The translations under genes and the position numbers were made by a program. Shown here piece by piece: positions 56,988 to 64,000 of a stretch of 64,000 nucleotides of DNA. The notes below the pieces were generated by a model, which saw only the letters and a list, made by a program, of their open reading frames with translations, made no database searches and was not told where the DNA came from. This DNA comes from Rhabdonatronobacter sediminivivens (lineage in GTDB: Bacteria; Pseudomonadota; Alphaproteobacteria; Rhodobacterales; Rhodobacteraceae): positions 1-64,000 of the forward strand of contig NZ_JACBXS010000016.1 of the NCBI RefSeq assembly GCF_013415485.1, read 5' to 3'. Positions within the stretch are counted from its first letter, which is position 1; the number at the start of each line of letters is the position of its first letter.

Positions 56988-57301
56988 TGCGCGATGGCCA
57001 GGTCGCCCAGGGATTTGCCTTCGGCAAGCGCGGCCTCAATCCATTTCGGCCGCCGTCCACGCCCGGTCCATGTCTGGCTGGGATCAGCAGGGTTGACGAA
57101 TTTCGGAGGCAACCCGCTGCGCGATTTCTTGCCGCCGGACTTCAGAAGTTCCGCAAGGGAGAATCCTTTCTCACGTGCGAGTGATTCCACCTCGGCAAGA
57201 GCGGCGATCTTTTCGCGGTCCTTGTAGGTTTCGATTGCCTTTTCCACATCCCGGCGCAGCTTCTTCAGCTCTTCCAGCGACATTTGATTCAGGTCGTTCA
57301 T
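56984..57301 (-). CDS. H-NS-family nucleoid protein (HvrA/Spb-like)
   Basis: A 105-residue DNA-binding protein. The N-terminal coiled coil for oligomerisation (MSLEELKKLRRDVEKAIETY, about 7 to 45) is joined to a C-terminal AT-hook-like domain with TWTGRGRRPKWIEAAL, the short alphaproteobacterial H-NS signature. Such proteins silence foreign DNA; in Rhodobacter, HvrA and Spb act on photosynthesis genes. Start at 57301 has GGAG at seven bases; an ATG two codons earlier has it too close. It overlaps yihY. Confidence 0.92.
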   Translation of the reverse strand: MNDLNQMSLEELKKLRRDVEKAIETYKDREKIAALAEVESLAREKGFSLAELLKSGGKKSRSGLPPKFVNPADPSQTWTGRGRRPKWIEAALAEGKSLGDLAIAQ

Positions 57302-57428
57302 TCTCATGCTCCGAATTTCCATGCCTGTAGCATTGAACAACCCCGGGCGATTTGTAAAGACCGCCCACGCGGATTTGCGCGGGGAATTGCCAACCGGCCC
57401 TGCAGGAATTACGGAGGCGCAGACCGGG

Positions 57429-58346
57429 TCATTCTCCGCGCCAGCATTTCAGGACATAGCGGCTGGTCATCAGATCCAGATGCGCCCCGCCGCCATTCTT
57501 GGCGATGGTGATCTCCGTGTCCGCATTGCGCGCGAAGAGCCCGTTCGGGACGTCGTAATAATCGGCGCGAATCGCATCGCGGGTGATGGTGCCCGCGGCC
57601 AGCGGGATCTTCAATTCGCCGATATGGTCCAGGGTGGTGGCGCGGCTGTCCACGAACACCGTGGCGCGGCGCAGGGCGGTGTCATCGACCTCGCGCATGT
57701 CGGGGCGGTAGGCGCCGATCAGGTCCAGATGCTGCCCGGGCTGCAGCCAGTCGCCCTGGACCACGGGTGTGGTGGACATGGTGGCGGTGCAGATGATGTC
57801 GGCGCCGCGCACGGCCGCCTCCAGGTCCGGGGCGAAACGGGCATTGGCATGGCGCGCGGCCAGGGCGCGGGCGGCATCGGGGCTGCGGTTCCAGATGGAG
57901 AATTGCGCATCCGGAAACAAAGCGCCGTAGGCTTCGATCATGTTGGCGCCGACGGTGCCCGCGCCGACAATGGTAATGTTGCGGCTGTCGGCGCGGGCCA
58001 GCAGGCTGGCGGCATAGAGGCTGTCCCCGGCGGTTTTCCATTTGGTGACCAGATGGAAATCGACAATCGCCTCCAGCGTTCCGTCGCTGTCGGAATAAAG
58101 ATTGACGGCCCCGTTGACCATGGGCTTTCCGGCGCCCGGGTTTCGGGGGAAAATGGTGGCGGTCTTTACCGCGCTGCCCAGGCCGTCGATCCAGGCCGCG
58201 CGGGACAGCAGCGTATCCGGATCGCGGTAAAGAAAGGTGTCGCCGATTTCAGCGCGCGGCAATTGGTGCCCTTCGGCAAAGGCTTTCAGCAAAGCCCGCC
58301 AGCTCATGCGGGATTCGACCTCGGGTCCGATGATCTCGATTTCCAT
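57429..58346 (-). CDS. Ornithine cyclodeaminase / mu-crystallin family protein
   Basis: A 305-residue NAD(P)-binding protein. The Rossmann motif ITIVGAGTVGANMIEAYGAL (about 123-142) and the family blocks SAVKTATIFPRNP and LIGAYRPDMREVDD are present. Members include ornithine and lysine cyclodeaminases, alanine dehydrogenases and ketimine reductases; the substrate here is not clear. Some length is missing at the N-terminus relative to typical OCD (about 320 to 350). It is followed by yaiI on the opposite side of a 36-base gap, same strand. Confidence 0.85.
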   Translation of the reverse strand: MEIEIIGPEVESRMSWRALLKAFAEGHQLPRAEIGDTFLYRDPDTLLSRAAWIDGLGSAVKTATIFPRNPGAGKPMVNGAVNLYSDSDGTLEAIVDFHLVTKWKTAGDSLYAASLLARADSRNITIVGAGTVGANMIEAYGALFPDAQFSIWNRSPDAARALAARHANARFAPDLEAAVRGADIICTATMSTTPVVQGDWLQPGQHLDLIGAYRPDMREVDDTALRRATVFVDSRATTLDHIGELKIPLAAGTITRDAIRADYYDVPNGLFARNADTEITIAKNGGGAHLDLMTSRYVLKCWRGE

Positions 58347-58382
58347 TCGGGCTATCCTTTTTTGCCAGAGAAATGCCAGGGG

Positions 58383-58835
58383 TCAACCGCCTGCGCGCCG
58401 GAGTGCATTGTCCAGCGCCCGCGAAAAGCGCGCGCGGTCGGATCTGGAAAAGGCCTTGCCGCCGCGCTGCACCCGCATGGGGTCGGCGGCGCGCAGATCG
58501 GCCATCAGATCGCGCGTGGCCAGAACATTGCCGATATTGGCCGCCGTCAGCGCGCTGCCATCATGGCGCAAGACCTGCGCGCCCGCGGCCACGGCCTTTG
58601 CGGCCAGCGGGATGTCATCGGTCACCACCACATCGCCCGCCGCGGCGTGATCGGCGATCCATTTGTCGGCCACATCGGCCCCCTGATCCACATAGACCAT
58701 GCGCACCAGCGGATTGGCCGAAGGCCGCAGCCCGCCATTTGTCACCAGCACCAGCGGGACGCGGTGGCGGTTGGCGACAGCCTCGGCCTCGGCCCGGACG
58801 GGGCAGGCGTCGGCATCCACATAGATCGTGGTCAC
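58383..58835 (-). CDS. YaiI/YqxD family (DUF188) protein
   Basis: A 150-residue PIN-like protein. The starting block [14 protein letters not shown], the middle [16 protein letters not shown] and the late block [21 protein letters not shown] match DUF188. The acidic residues in DADACP are consistent with a metal-dependent nuclease-like fold, but activity is unproven. It lies three bases from the fghA stop codon, forming a compact unit fghA-yaiI on the minus strand. Confidence 0.93.
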   Translation of the reverse strand: MTTIYVDADACPVRAEAEAVANRHRVPLVLVTNGGLRPSANPLVRMVYVDQGADVADKWIADHAAAGDVVVTDDIPLAAKAVAAGAQVLRHDGSALTAANIGNVLATRDLMADLRAADPMRVQRGGKAFSRSDRARFSRALDNALRRAGG

Positions 58836-58838
58836 GCC

Positions 58839-59669
58839 CTATCGGCCCAGGGCGCGGGCGTGAAACCGGATATGGCTGGCCATGAAGCTGGAGACAAAGA
58901 AATAGCTGTGGTCATAGCCCGCCTGCATCCGGAAGGTGCCGGGCTGGCGGCGCGCGGCCATGGCCTGGGCCAGGGCTTCGGGCATCAGCAGGTCCAGGAA
59001 CTGATCCGCGCTGCCCTGATCCACCAGCACCTCACCATCAAAGCCCTGGCTCTGCATCAGCAGTGTGGCGTCATGGGCGGCCCAAGGGGCCTCATCCGCG
59101 CCCAGATAGGCCGCAAACTGCTTGCGCCCCCAGTCGCTGGCGGTCGGATGCGCAATCGGCGCAAAGGCCGAGACCGAGGCATACCGCCCCGGCAGCGACA
59201 TCGCCAGCGTCAGCGCCCCGTGCCCGCCCATGGAATGCCCGGTGATCGCCTGCGCGCCCTCATCCAGCGGGAAATTGTTGAACAGCACGCGCGGCAGTTC
59301 GTCGGCCACATAATCCCACATGCGGAACTGCGGCGCCCAAGGGGCCTGCGTGGCATTGACATAGAACCCTGCGCCCTGGCCCAGATCATAGGCGTCATCA
59401 TCAGCCACGCCCTCGCCCCGGGGCGAGGTATCGGGGAAGACCAGCGCCAGCCCCCGCCGCGCGGCATGTTCCTGCGCGCCCGCCTTGACCATGGCGTTTT
59501 CATGGGTGCAGGTCAGGCCTGAAAGAAACCACAGCACCGGCACGGGGCGGTGCTGCGCCTGCGGCGGCAGGAACAGGCCGAAGGTCATCTCACCGCCCGT
59601 GGCCTGGGACTGGTGGGTATAGACACCCTGCACACCGCCAAAGGCGCGGTTTTCCGAAACTGTCTTCAT
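58839..59669 (-). CDS. fghA: S-formylglutathione hydrolase
   Basis: A 276-residue esterase-D type hydrolase that finishes glutathione-dependent formaldehyde oxidation by releasing formate. Nucleophile Ser146 is in TGHSMGGHGAL; the early WFLSGLTCTHENAMVKAG (with the regulatory Cys) and late AGYDHSYFFVSSFM with catalytic His are intact. The formaldehyde dehydrogenase AdhC is not adjacent in this window. Start at 59669 opens MKTVSENRAFGG, normal for the family. Confidence 0.95.
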   Translation of the reverse strand: MKTVSENRAFGGVQGVYTHQSQATGGEMTFGLFLPPQAQHRPVPVLWFLSGLTCTHENAMVKAGAQEHAARRGLALVFPDTSPRGEGVADDDAYDLGQGAGFYVNATQAPWAPQFRMWDYVADELPRVLFNNFPLDEGAQAITGHSMGGHGALTLAMSLPGRYASVSAFAPIAHPTASDWGRKQFAAYLGADEAPWAAHDATLLMQSQGFDGEVLVDQGSADQFLDLLMPEALAQAMAARRQPGTFRMQAGYDHSYFFVSSFMASHIRFHARALGR

Positions 59670-59699
59670 GGGGACCTCCGATGCTTTGGCGCGGTTCTG

Positions 59700-60629
59700 T
59701 CAGAAGCCGCTGACCCATGCAATGATGACGGGAATGGTGGCTATGCTGATGACGGTGGAAATCAGGATCGCTGCCGACACCCGCGCCGGCCCCACCTGAT
59801 ACTGCTGCGCCAGGATGAACACATTGCCGGCCACCGGCAGGGCCGAGGCCGCGATCATCACCCCCGCCGTCACCGGGTCAACGCGAAAGATCACCAGCGT
59901 TGCCAGCGCCACCAGGGCGGGATGCAGCACCAGCTTGCCGAAACACAGCCAACTGACGATGCCCAGCCGCTCGGCCCGCTTGTCGGCCAGCGAAGCGCCG
60001 ATGGCAAACAGCGCGCAGGGCGTGGCCGCCGCCCCCAGCAGCACCATGAAGTCGTTGATCGTGCCCGGCAGCGGCACGCCACTGGCGGACCATAGCAGAC
60101 CCAGCGCCATGGACATGACCATCGGGTTCTTCCCCACCGCGCGCAGCAGGATGCCCGGCAGTTCGGGGCTGATCCGCCCTTCACGCGCAAAGGTGATCAG
60201 CATGGTGAAGAGCGACGAAAAGACAATCAGGTCAATTGTCAGGATCATCAGCACCGCCGGAACCGACTCCGGGCCCAGCAGCACCACCAGCATCGGCACC
60301 CCCAGAAACCCGGTATTGCCGATGGTGGCGGTATGCGCCTCGATCGTGGCTTCGGACAGCGGGCGGCGGCGCAGGAACGCCACCCCCATCACCAGCGCGT
60401 AAAGCACCAGACACGCCCACAGATAAGCCGAAAACGCCCGCATCTGGAACAGATCGCCCAGGCTCAGATTCGCCGCAAAGCCGAACAGCATGGCCGATAG
60501 CGCAAAGTAGAAGACGAATTTCGTCAGCCAGGCCGTGGCCTCGGGGCCAAAGGCACCCGCCCGCCCGGCGCCGAAGCCCAGGCCAATCACCGCAAAGAAC
60601 GGCAGTGTCTTGAGGAAGATCTCAACCAT
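59700..60629 (-). CDS. AEC-family transporter (auxin efflux carrier type)
   Basis: A 309-residue protein with ten membrane spans, of the bile/arsenite/auxin transporter superfamily; bacterial members such as MdcF move malonate or other organic acids. The pattern GFGAGRAGAFGPEATAWLTK at the start, IGNTGFLGVPMLV in the middle and SALPVAGNVFILAQQY near the end fits. I use the ATG at 60629; a GTG at 60635 would add two residues. It is upstream of fghA on the same strand by 30 bases and may be co-transcribed. Confidence 0.88.
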   Translation of the reverse strand: MVEIFLKTLPFFAVIGLGFGAGRAGAFGPEATAWLTKFVFYFALSAMLFGFAANLSLGDLFQMRAFSAYLWACLVLYALVMGVAFLRRRPLSEATIEAHTATIGNTGFLGVPMLVVLLGPESVPAVLMILTIDLIVFSSLFTMLITFAREGRISPELPGILLRAVGKNPMVMSMALGLLWSASGVPLPGTINDFMVLLGAAATPCALFAIGASLADKRAERLGIVSWLCFGKLVLHPALVALATLVIFRVDPVTAGVMIAASALPVAGNVFILAQQYQVGPARVSAAILISTVISIATIPVIIAWVSGF

Positions 60630-60731
60630 GGTCACATCGCCGTTAGCAGAAGCCCCGGCGCTCTACCAGAACCTGACAGGGTTTTACCTGCCGTCCGAAG
60701 CGACTATGCTGCCCCCGAAGCCGGAGGCAAG

Positions 60732-61373
60732 ATGACATTCGCAGCACCCCGCCTGCGCAAGGGGCGGAAATTCGAACAGGTGGTCGAAGGCGCGCGCGCG
60801 GTCTTCATGGCGGCCGGCTATGATGGCGCCAGCGTGGACGAAATCGCCCGCGTGGCCGGCGTTTCAAAGGCAACCCTCTATAGCTATTTCCCGGACAAGC
60901 AGGTGCTGTTTACCGAAGTCGCCCGCCGCGAATGCCTGCGCCAGGCCGATGAAGCGCATGAGTTGATCGACTCCGCCGCCCCGCCCGCCAAGGTGCTGGA
61001 CGCGGTCGCCCGCCGGATCATCGCGTTCTACACATCGGATTTCGGCCGCAACATGTTCCGCATCTGCGTGTCCGAGGTCGACCGCTTCCCCGAACTGGGC
61101 CAGCGTTTCTACGACAGCGGCCCGCAATTGGCCCGTGAACGGTTGGGCGGCTATCTGCAAGCGGCCACGGCACGCGGAGAGCTTGCCATCGACGACATCG
61201 ACCTGGCCGCCGACCAGTTCCTGCAACTGTGCCATGTGGATCTGATGGACCGCGTGGCCTGCCAGGTTCAGCTCAGCTTCACCGGGGCCGAGGTTGATCG
61301 CGTGGTGCAGGGGGCGGTGCGGATGTTCCTGGCCTGCTACGGTACCGGCAGCGCAGCAGGGCAGGGGGCGTAG
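60732..61373 (+). CDS. TetR/AcrR-family transcription regulator
   Basis: A 213-residue repressor-type protein. The N-terminal helix-turn-helix (about 14 to 60) reads AGYDGASVDEIARVAGVSKA and TLYSYFPDKQVLF. The C-terminal ligand-binding part has the AefR/TetR_C_7 look (FGRNMFRICVSEVDRFPELG). Divergent from the AEC transporter gene with a 102-base gap, so regulation of that transporter, and of fghA downstream, is a plausible inference. Ends convergently with guaA. Confidence 0.88.
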   Translation: MTFAAPRLRKGRKFEQVVEGARAVFMAAGYDGASVDEIARVAGVSKATLYSYFPDKQVLFTEVARRECLRQADEAHELIDSAAPPAKVLDAVARRIIAFYTSDFGRNMFRICVSEVDRFPELGQRFYDSGPQLARERLGGYLQAATARGELAIDDIDLAADQFLQLCHVDLMDRVACQVQLSFTGAEVDRVVQGAVRMFLACYGTGSAAGQGA

Positions 61374-61389
61374 AGCGCGCCCCCGGGGG

Positions 61390-61429
61390 GGACGGCCCGC
61401 TTGCGGAGCCGTCCGGGGGCAGAGCCCCC
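61390..61429. repeat. Double-hairpin element between convergent tetR and guaA
   Basis: GGACGGC (61390-61396) pairs with GCCGTCC (61408-61414), immediately followed by GGGGGC, AGA, GCCCCC (61415-61429). It lies between convergent stop codons, so it may end transcription from both sides, though it has no U-tract. Its layout (two joined hairpins) recalls the bipartite repeats elsewhere, but it lacks the G-quadruplex loop. Confidence 0.5.
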
Positions 61430-61495
61430 AACCCGCGCGCAGCGCCAGAAGGCTTGCGCGCGGAACGCGCGCTCCGCTGGCTCAGCTCCGAAAGG

Positions 61496-63064
61496 TCATT
61501 CCCATTCGATCGTCCCCGGCGGCTTCGAGGTGATGTCATATGTCACTCGGTTGATCCCGCGCACCTCGCCCACCAGCCGCGTAGCCGTTTCCGACAGGAA
61601 TTCGTGGCTGAACGGATAGTAATCCGCCGTCATCCCGTCCACCGATGTCACCGCGCGCAGCGCGCAGGCAAAGTCATAGGTCCGCCCGTCGCCCATCACC
61701 CCCACGGTACGCACCGGCAGGATGGCGACAAACGCCTGCCAGATCTCGTCATAAAGCCCGTGCTTGCGGATCTGGTCGATGAAAACCGCATCCGCCCGGC
61801 GCAGGATCTCCAGCTTCTCGCGCGTGATCTCGCCGGGGCAGCGGATCGCCAGCCCCGGTCCGGGGAAGGGGTGGCGGCCGATGAAGCTCGGCGGCAGGCC
61901 CAATTCGCGGCCCAGCGCACGCACCTCGTCCTTGAACAGCTCGCGCAGCGGCTCCACCAGCTTCAGGCCCATCTTCTCGGGCAGACCACCGACATTGTGA
62001 TGGCTCTTGATCGTCACCGACGGCCCGCCGCTGAACGAGACACTTTCGATCACATCCGGATAGAGCGTCCCCTGCGCCAGAAACGCCGCCCCTTCGATCC
62101 CGTCGGCGTAATGCTGGAACACGTCGATGAACAATCGCCCGATGGTCTTGCGCTTTGTTTCCGGATCGGAAATACCCTCCAGCGCCGACAGGAAGCGTTC
62201 GGATTCATCGGCATGGATCAGCGGGATGTTGTAATGGTCGCGGAACATGGTGACCACTTCCTCGGCCTCGCCCAGCCGCAGCAGCCCGTGGTCCACAAAG
62301 ACGCAGGTCAGCTGGTCGCCGATGGCCTCGTGGATCAGCACCGCGGCCACGGAACTGTCCACGCCGCCCGACAGCCCGCAGATGACCTTGGCGTCGCCCA
62401 CCTGTTCGCGGATGCGCGCCACCGCCTCGGCCCGGTAGGCGCCCATGGTCCAGTCGCCGCTGAACCCGGCCAGACGCACGAAGTTTTCCAGCAGCTTGCG
62501 GCCGTTGGGGGTGTGGTGCACCTCGGGGTGGAACTGCACGGCATAGAAATGCCGCGCCGGGTCCGCCACCATGGCCAGCGGCGCACCGCCGGAGGTTCCG
62601 ATCACCTCGAACCCAGGCGCCAGGCGTGTGACCCGGTCGCCATGGCTCATCCAGACTTCCTCGCGCCCGGCGGCGAACAGCCCGTGGAAGATCCCGTCAC
62701 CCTTGTGCCCCGGCGCGGGTTCGACAAAGGCGCGCCCGAACTCGGCATGGTGCCCGCCTTCGACGGCACCGCCCAGTTGCACCATCATCACCTGCTGGCC
62801 ATAGCAGATGCCCAGCACTGGCACCCCCATGGCAAACAGCGCCTCCGGCGCGCGCGGGCTGCCCGGGCGCGTCACCGAATCCGGCCCCCCTGACAGGATC
62901 ACCGCCTGGGGCGCACGCTCGGCCAGCAGCGCCTCGGTCACCTTCTGATAGGGGTGGATTTCGCAATAGACATTCAGCTCACGCAGGCGGCGCGCGATCA
63001 GCTGCGTCACCTGGCTGCCGAAATCGACGACAAGAAGAAGATCATGGGATGCGCTCTGGGTCAT
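61496..63064 (-). CDS. guaA: GMP synthase (glutamine-hydrolysing)
   Basis: A 522-residue two-domain enzyme making GMP from XMP. The N-terminal glutamine amidotransferase has catalytic Cys87 (VLGICYGQQ) and His in [10 protein letters not shown]; the ATP pyrophosphatase P-loop is [12 protein letters not shown], and the C-terminal dimer domain has [13 protein letters not shown] and ending KPPGTIEWE. The ATG at 63064 ([18 protein letters not shown]) is preferred because the longer frame upstream lacks family similarity. Monocistronic or with the small gene just upstream. Confidence 0.97.
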   Translation of the reverse strand: MTQSASHDLLLVVDFGSQVTQLIARRLRELNVYCEIHPYQKVTEALLAERAPQAVILSGGPDSVTRPGSPRAPEALFAMGVPVLGICYGQQVMMVQLGGAVEGGHHAEFGRAFVEPAPGHKGDGIFHGLFAAGREEVWMSHGDRVTRLAPGFEVIGTSGGAPLAMVADPARHFYAVQFHPEVHHTPNGRKLLENFVRLAGFSGDWTMGAYRAEAVARIREQVGDAKVICGLSGGVDSSVAAVLIHEAIGDQLTCVFVDHGLLRLGEAEEVVTMFRDHYNIPLIHADESERFLSALEGISDPETKRKTIGRLFIDVFQHYADGIEGAAFLAQGTLYPDVIESVSFSGGPSVTIKSHHNVGGLPEKMGLKLVEPLRELFKDEVRALGRELGLPPSFIGRHPFPGPGLAIRCPGEITREKLEILRRADAVFIDQIRKHGLYDEIWQAFVAILPVRTVGVMGDGRTYDFACALRAVTSVDGMTADYYPFSHEFLSETATRLVGEVRGINRVTYDITSKPPGTIEWE

Positions 63065-63101
63065 GGCAGTGCCATAGGCCGCGCGCGCGCCCTGCGCAAG
63101 A

Positions 63102-63293
63102 TCATCCTCTCGCCAGCACCTGCCACGCGTCGATCTCCTCTGCGCACAGCAGGGCCCTGACCCGTGGGATCTGCGGGTCCTGCTCAACCAGCGCCTTCTC
63201 GCGCAACAGGCAGGCCTGTTCGGGCGCGGCGTCGAATGCCTGATCGATTCGGAACCGCAGCACCTGACCCGCTTCCAGCCGATGCTGCAGCAC
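63102..63293 (-). CDS. Small conserved-looking protein upstream of guaA
   Basis: A 63-residue protein with no family I can name. I use a GTG at 63293 because a GGGGAAGGG Shine-Dalgarno lies seven bases upstream; a TTG at 63350 extends the frame by 19 residues without similarity. Composition is normal and helical ([33 protein letters not shown]), unlike GC-rich noise. It ends 37 bases before guaA, so the two could share a transcript. Confidence 0.5.
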   Translation of the reverse strand: MLQHRLEAGQVLRFRIDQAFDAAPEQACLLREKALVEQDPQIPRVRALLCAEEIDAWQVLARG

Positions 63294-64000
63294 ACTCAAA
63301 CCCTTCCCCTTGCCTACATGGTGTTCGCCACCTGATACAAGCTTCCGCAATGTGAGGCGCGGGGCAGCGATGCGGGACCTTTCTGCCGTTGGTCATTGGG
63401 CGCGAAGCCGCGCTGCGTCGGGCCGCGGTGCGGCGATCCGTGCTGTGAGCTATCGTGTTTCATGGCAGCCAGATCCGTGAAACTTCCAGGCTATGCAGTT
63501 GTGGCAGCCAAGTCGCCGTGCCGGGGGGCGGCCTGGCGAGGCGCGGCGGGCTGACGCCCTTGATTCCGCGCCGGGAAGCGACCGCTCAGGGCTCCAATCC
63601 GTCACACGGTGTCTTGTGTCGGGAGCCTGCCAGTAGAAGCGCACACGCTCCGGCCCCAGCCGCAGTGACGTAGGGAAGCGGTCCGCGCCAGGTGCTGCAA
63701 GACAGGCGCGCAGACCCGCCTTGCGGCCGTCGACTGCAGGCTGGTCCCGGTTCGGCTTGTCCGGGCATGAAAACCGCAACGTCATGGGGGGCTGCTCGCT
63801 GTGCTTGCGCCGTCAACTCCTGCCGGAAGCGTGTCGTGCCGATCGGGAAGCGCTGGGCGGGTGATGTCGCTTTTGGCGGTCAAACGGCGCAAACCGGCGG
63901 CGCTGCGGTGCAGTGTCTGCGTATGACAGGGAAAACACAGCCGCCCGGACGTCCGGCGCGGATCAGCGAAGGGGTTTGTGGTCATGGCAGATGCAGCGCA
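63294..64000. other. End of window with no supported gene
   Basis: About 700 bases at the window edge. Several overlapping frames of 60-111 residues on both strands lack ribosome-binding sites, family motifs or plausible composition. A minus-strand frame from 63985 starting MTTNPFADPRRTSGR might be a broken gene, but I cannot support it. The region may be a decayed or non-coding junction. Confidence 0.35.

Noticed and set aside
63782-63985. A minus-strand frame starting MTTNPFADPRRTSGR at the window edge
   Set aside because: No family resemblance; it could be a decayed gene fragment, but nothing supports translation.

Overview
The window is high-GC DNA from an alphaproteobacterium, most likely a member of the Rhodobacterales (Rhodobacteraceae/Paracoccaceae). 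This rests on gene content and gene neighbourhoods: hemW-rdgB-rph divergent from hrcA-grpE, a DUF1467 gene fused translationally to methylmalonyl-CoA epimerase, a ureDABC-x-EFG urease operon with a His-tailed UreE, a short alphaproteobacterial H-NS protein, CCA-encoded tRNAs, and many GC-rich intergenic hairpins. No rRNA, CRISPR array, prophage or complete insertion sequence was found.

Layout. 0-1.7 kb is an accessory-looking edge: a ribosome hibernation gene whose C-terminus is replaced, an XRE-type regulator followed by a small HTH-less protein that resembles the regulator's C-terminus, and tRNA-Gln. 1.8-7 kb is cell-envelope: two capsule-export genes (inner-membrane KpsE-like and ATPase KpsT-like, with no permease gene beside them), a Tat-exported DUF882 peptidase-like protein and an L,D-transpeptidase. 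7-9.7 kb is a lipid cluster (LpxD-like acyltransferase, dedicated acyl carrier protein, ketoacyl synthase). 9.8-16.3 kb holds a photolyase/cryptochrome, a NarL-type regulator plus large hybrid histidine kinase, and YgfZ. 16.4-28 kb is mixed housekeeping: GlgP, MsrA, PrmA, a MITE-like element, methylmalonyl-CoA epimerase, a REC-only regulator, a lytic transglycosylase lipoprotein, UbiG and Pip. 26.7-32.2 kb carries hemW-rdgB-rph, hrcA-grpE and holC. 32.2-37.6 kb is the urease operon; 37.8-42.8 kb is a divergent catabolic set (N-carbamoyl amidohydrolase; aldehyde dehydrogenase, beta-hydroxyacid dehydrogenase, MFS carrier). 42.9-51.3 kb has an orphan Hpt protein, MgtE, GltA, GltX, ComEC, a DUF4236-TPR protein and tRNA-Gly. 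51.4-63.3 kb has small membrane transporters, an M48 lipoprotein protease, Icd, MarC, YihY coupled to H-NS, an OCD-family enzyme, FghA, an AEC carrier, a TetR regulator and GuaA.

The most unusual signal is not a gene. Four dispersed copies (about 16.3, 28.0, 37.7 and 45.1 kb) of a bipartite structured repeat were found. Each is a short perfect hairpin directly joined to a longer perfect 12-17 bp hairpin whose loop carries four G-tracts separated by single bases, a canonical G-quadruplex pattern. Arm sequences differ between copies but stay complementary. All four are in the same orientation and each lies 1-60 bases downstream of a minus-strand gene's stop codon. One copy has entered the 5' end of hemW and is translated as an N-terminal extension.
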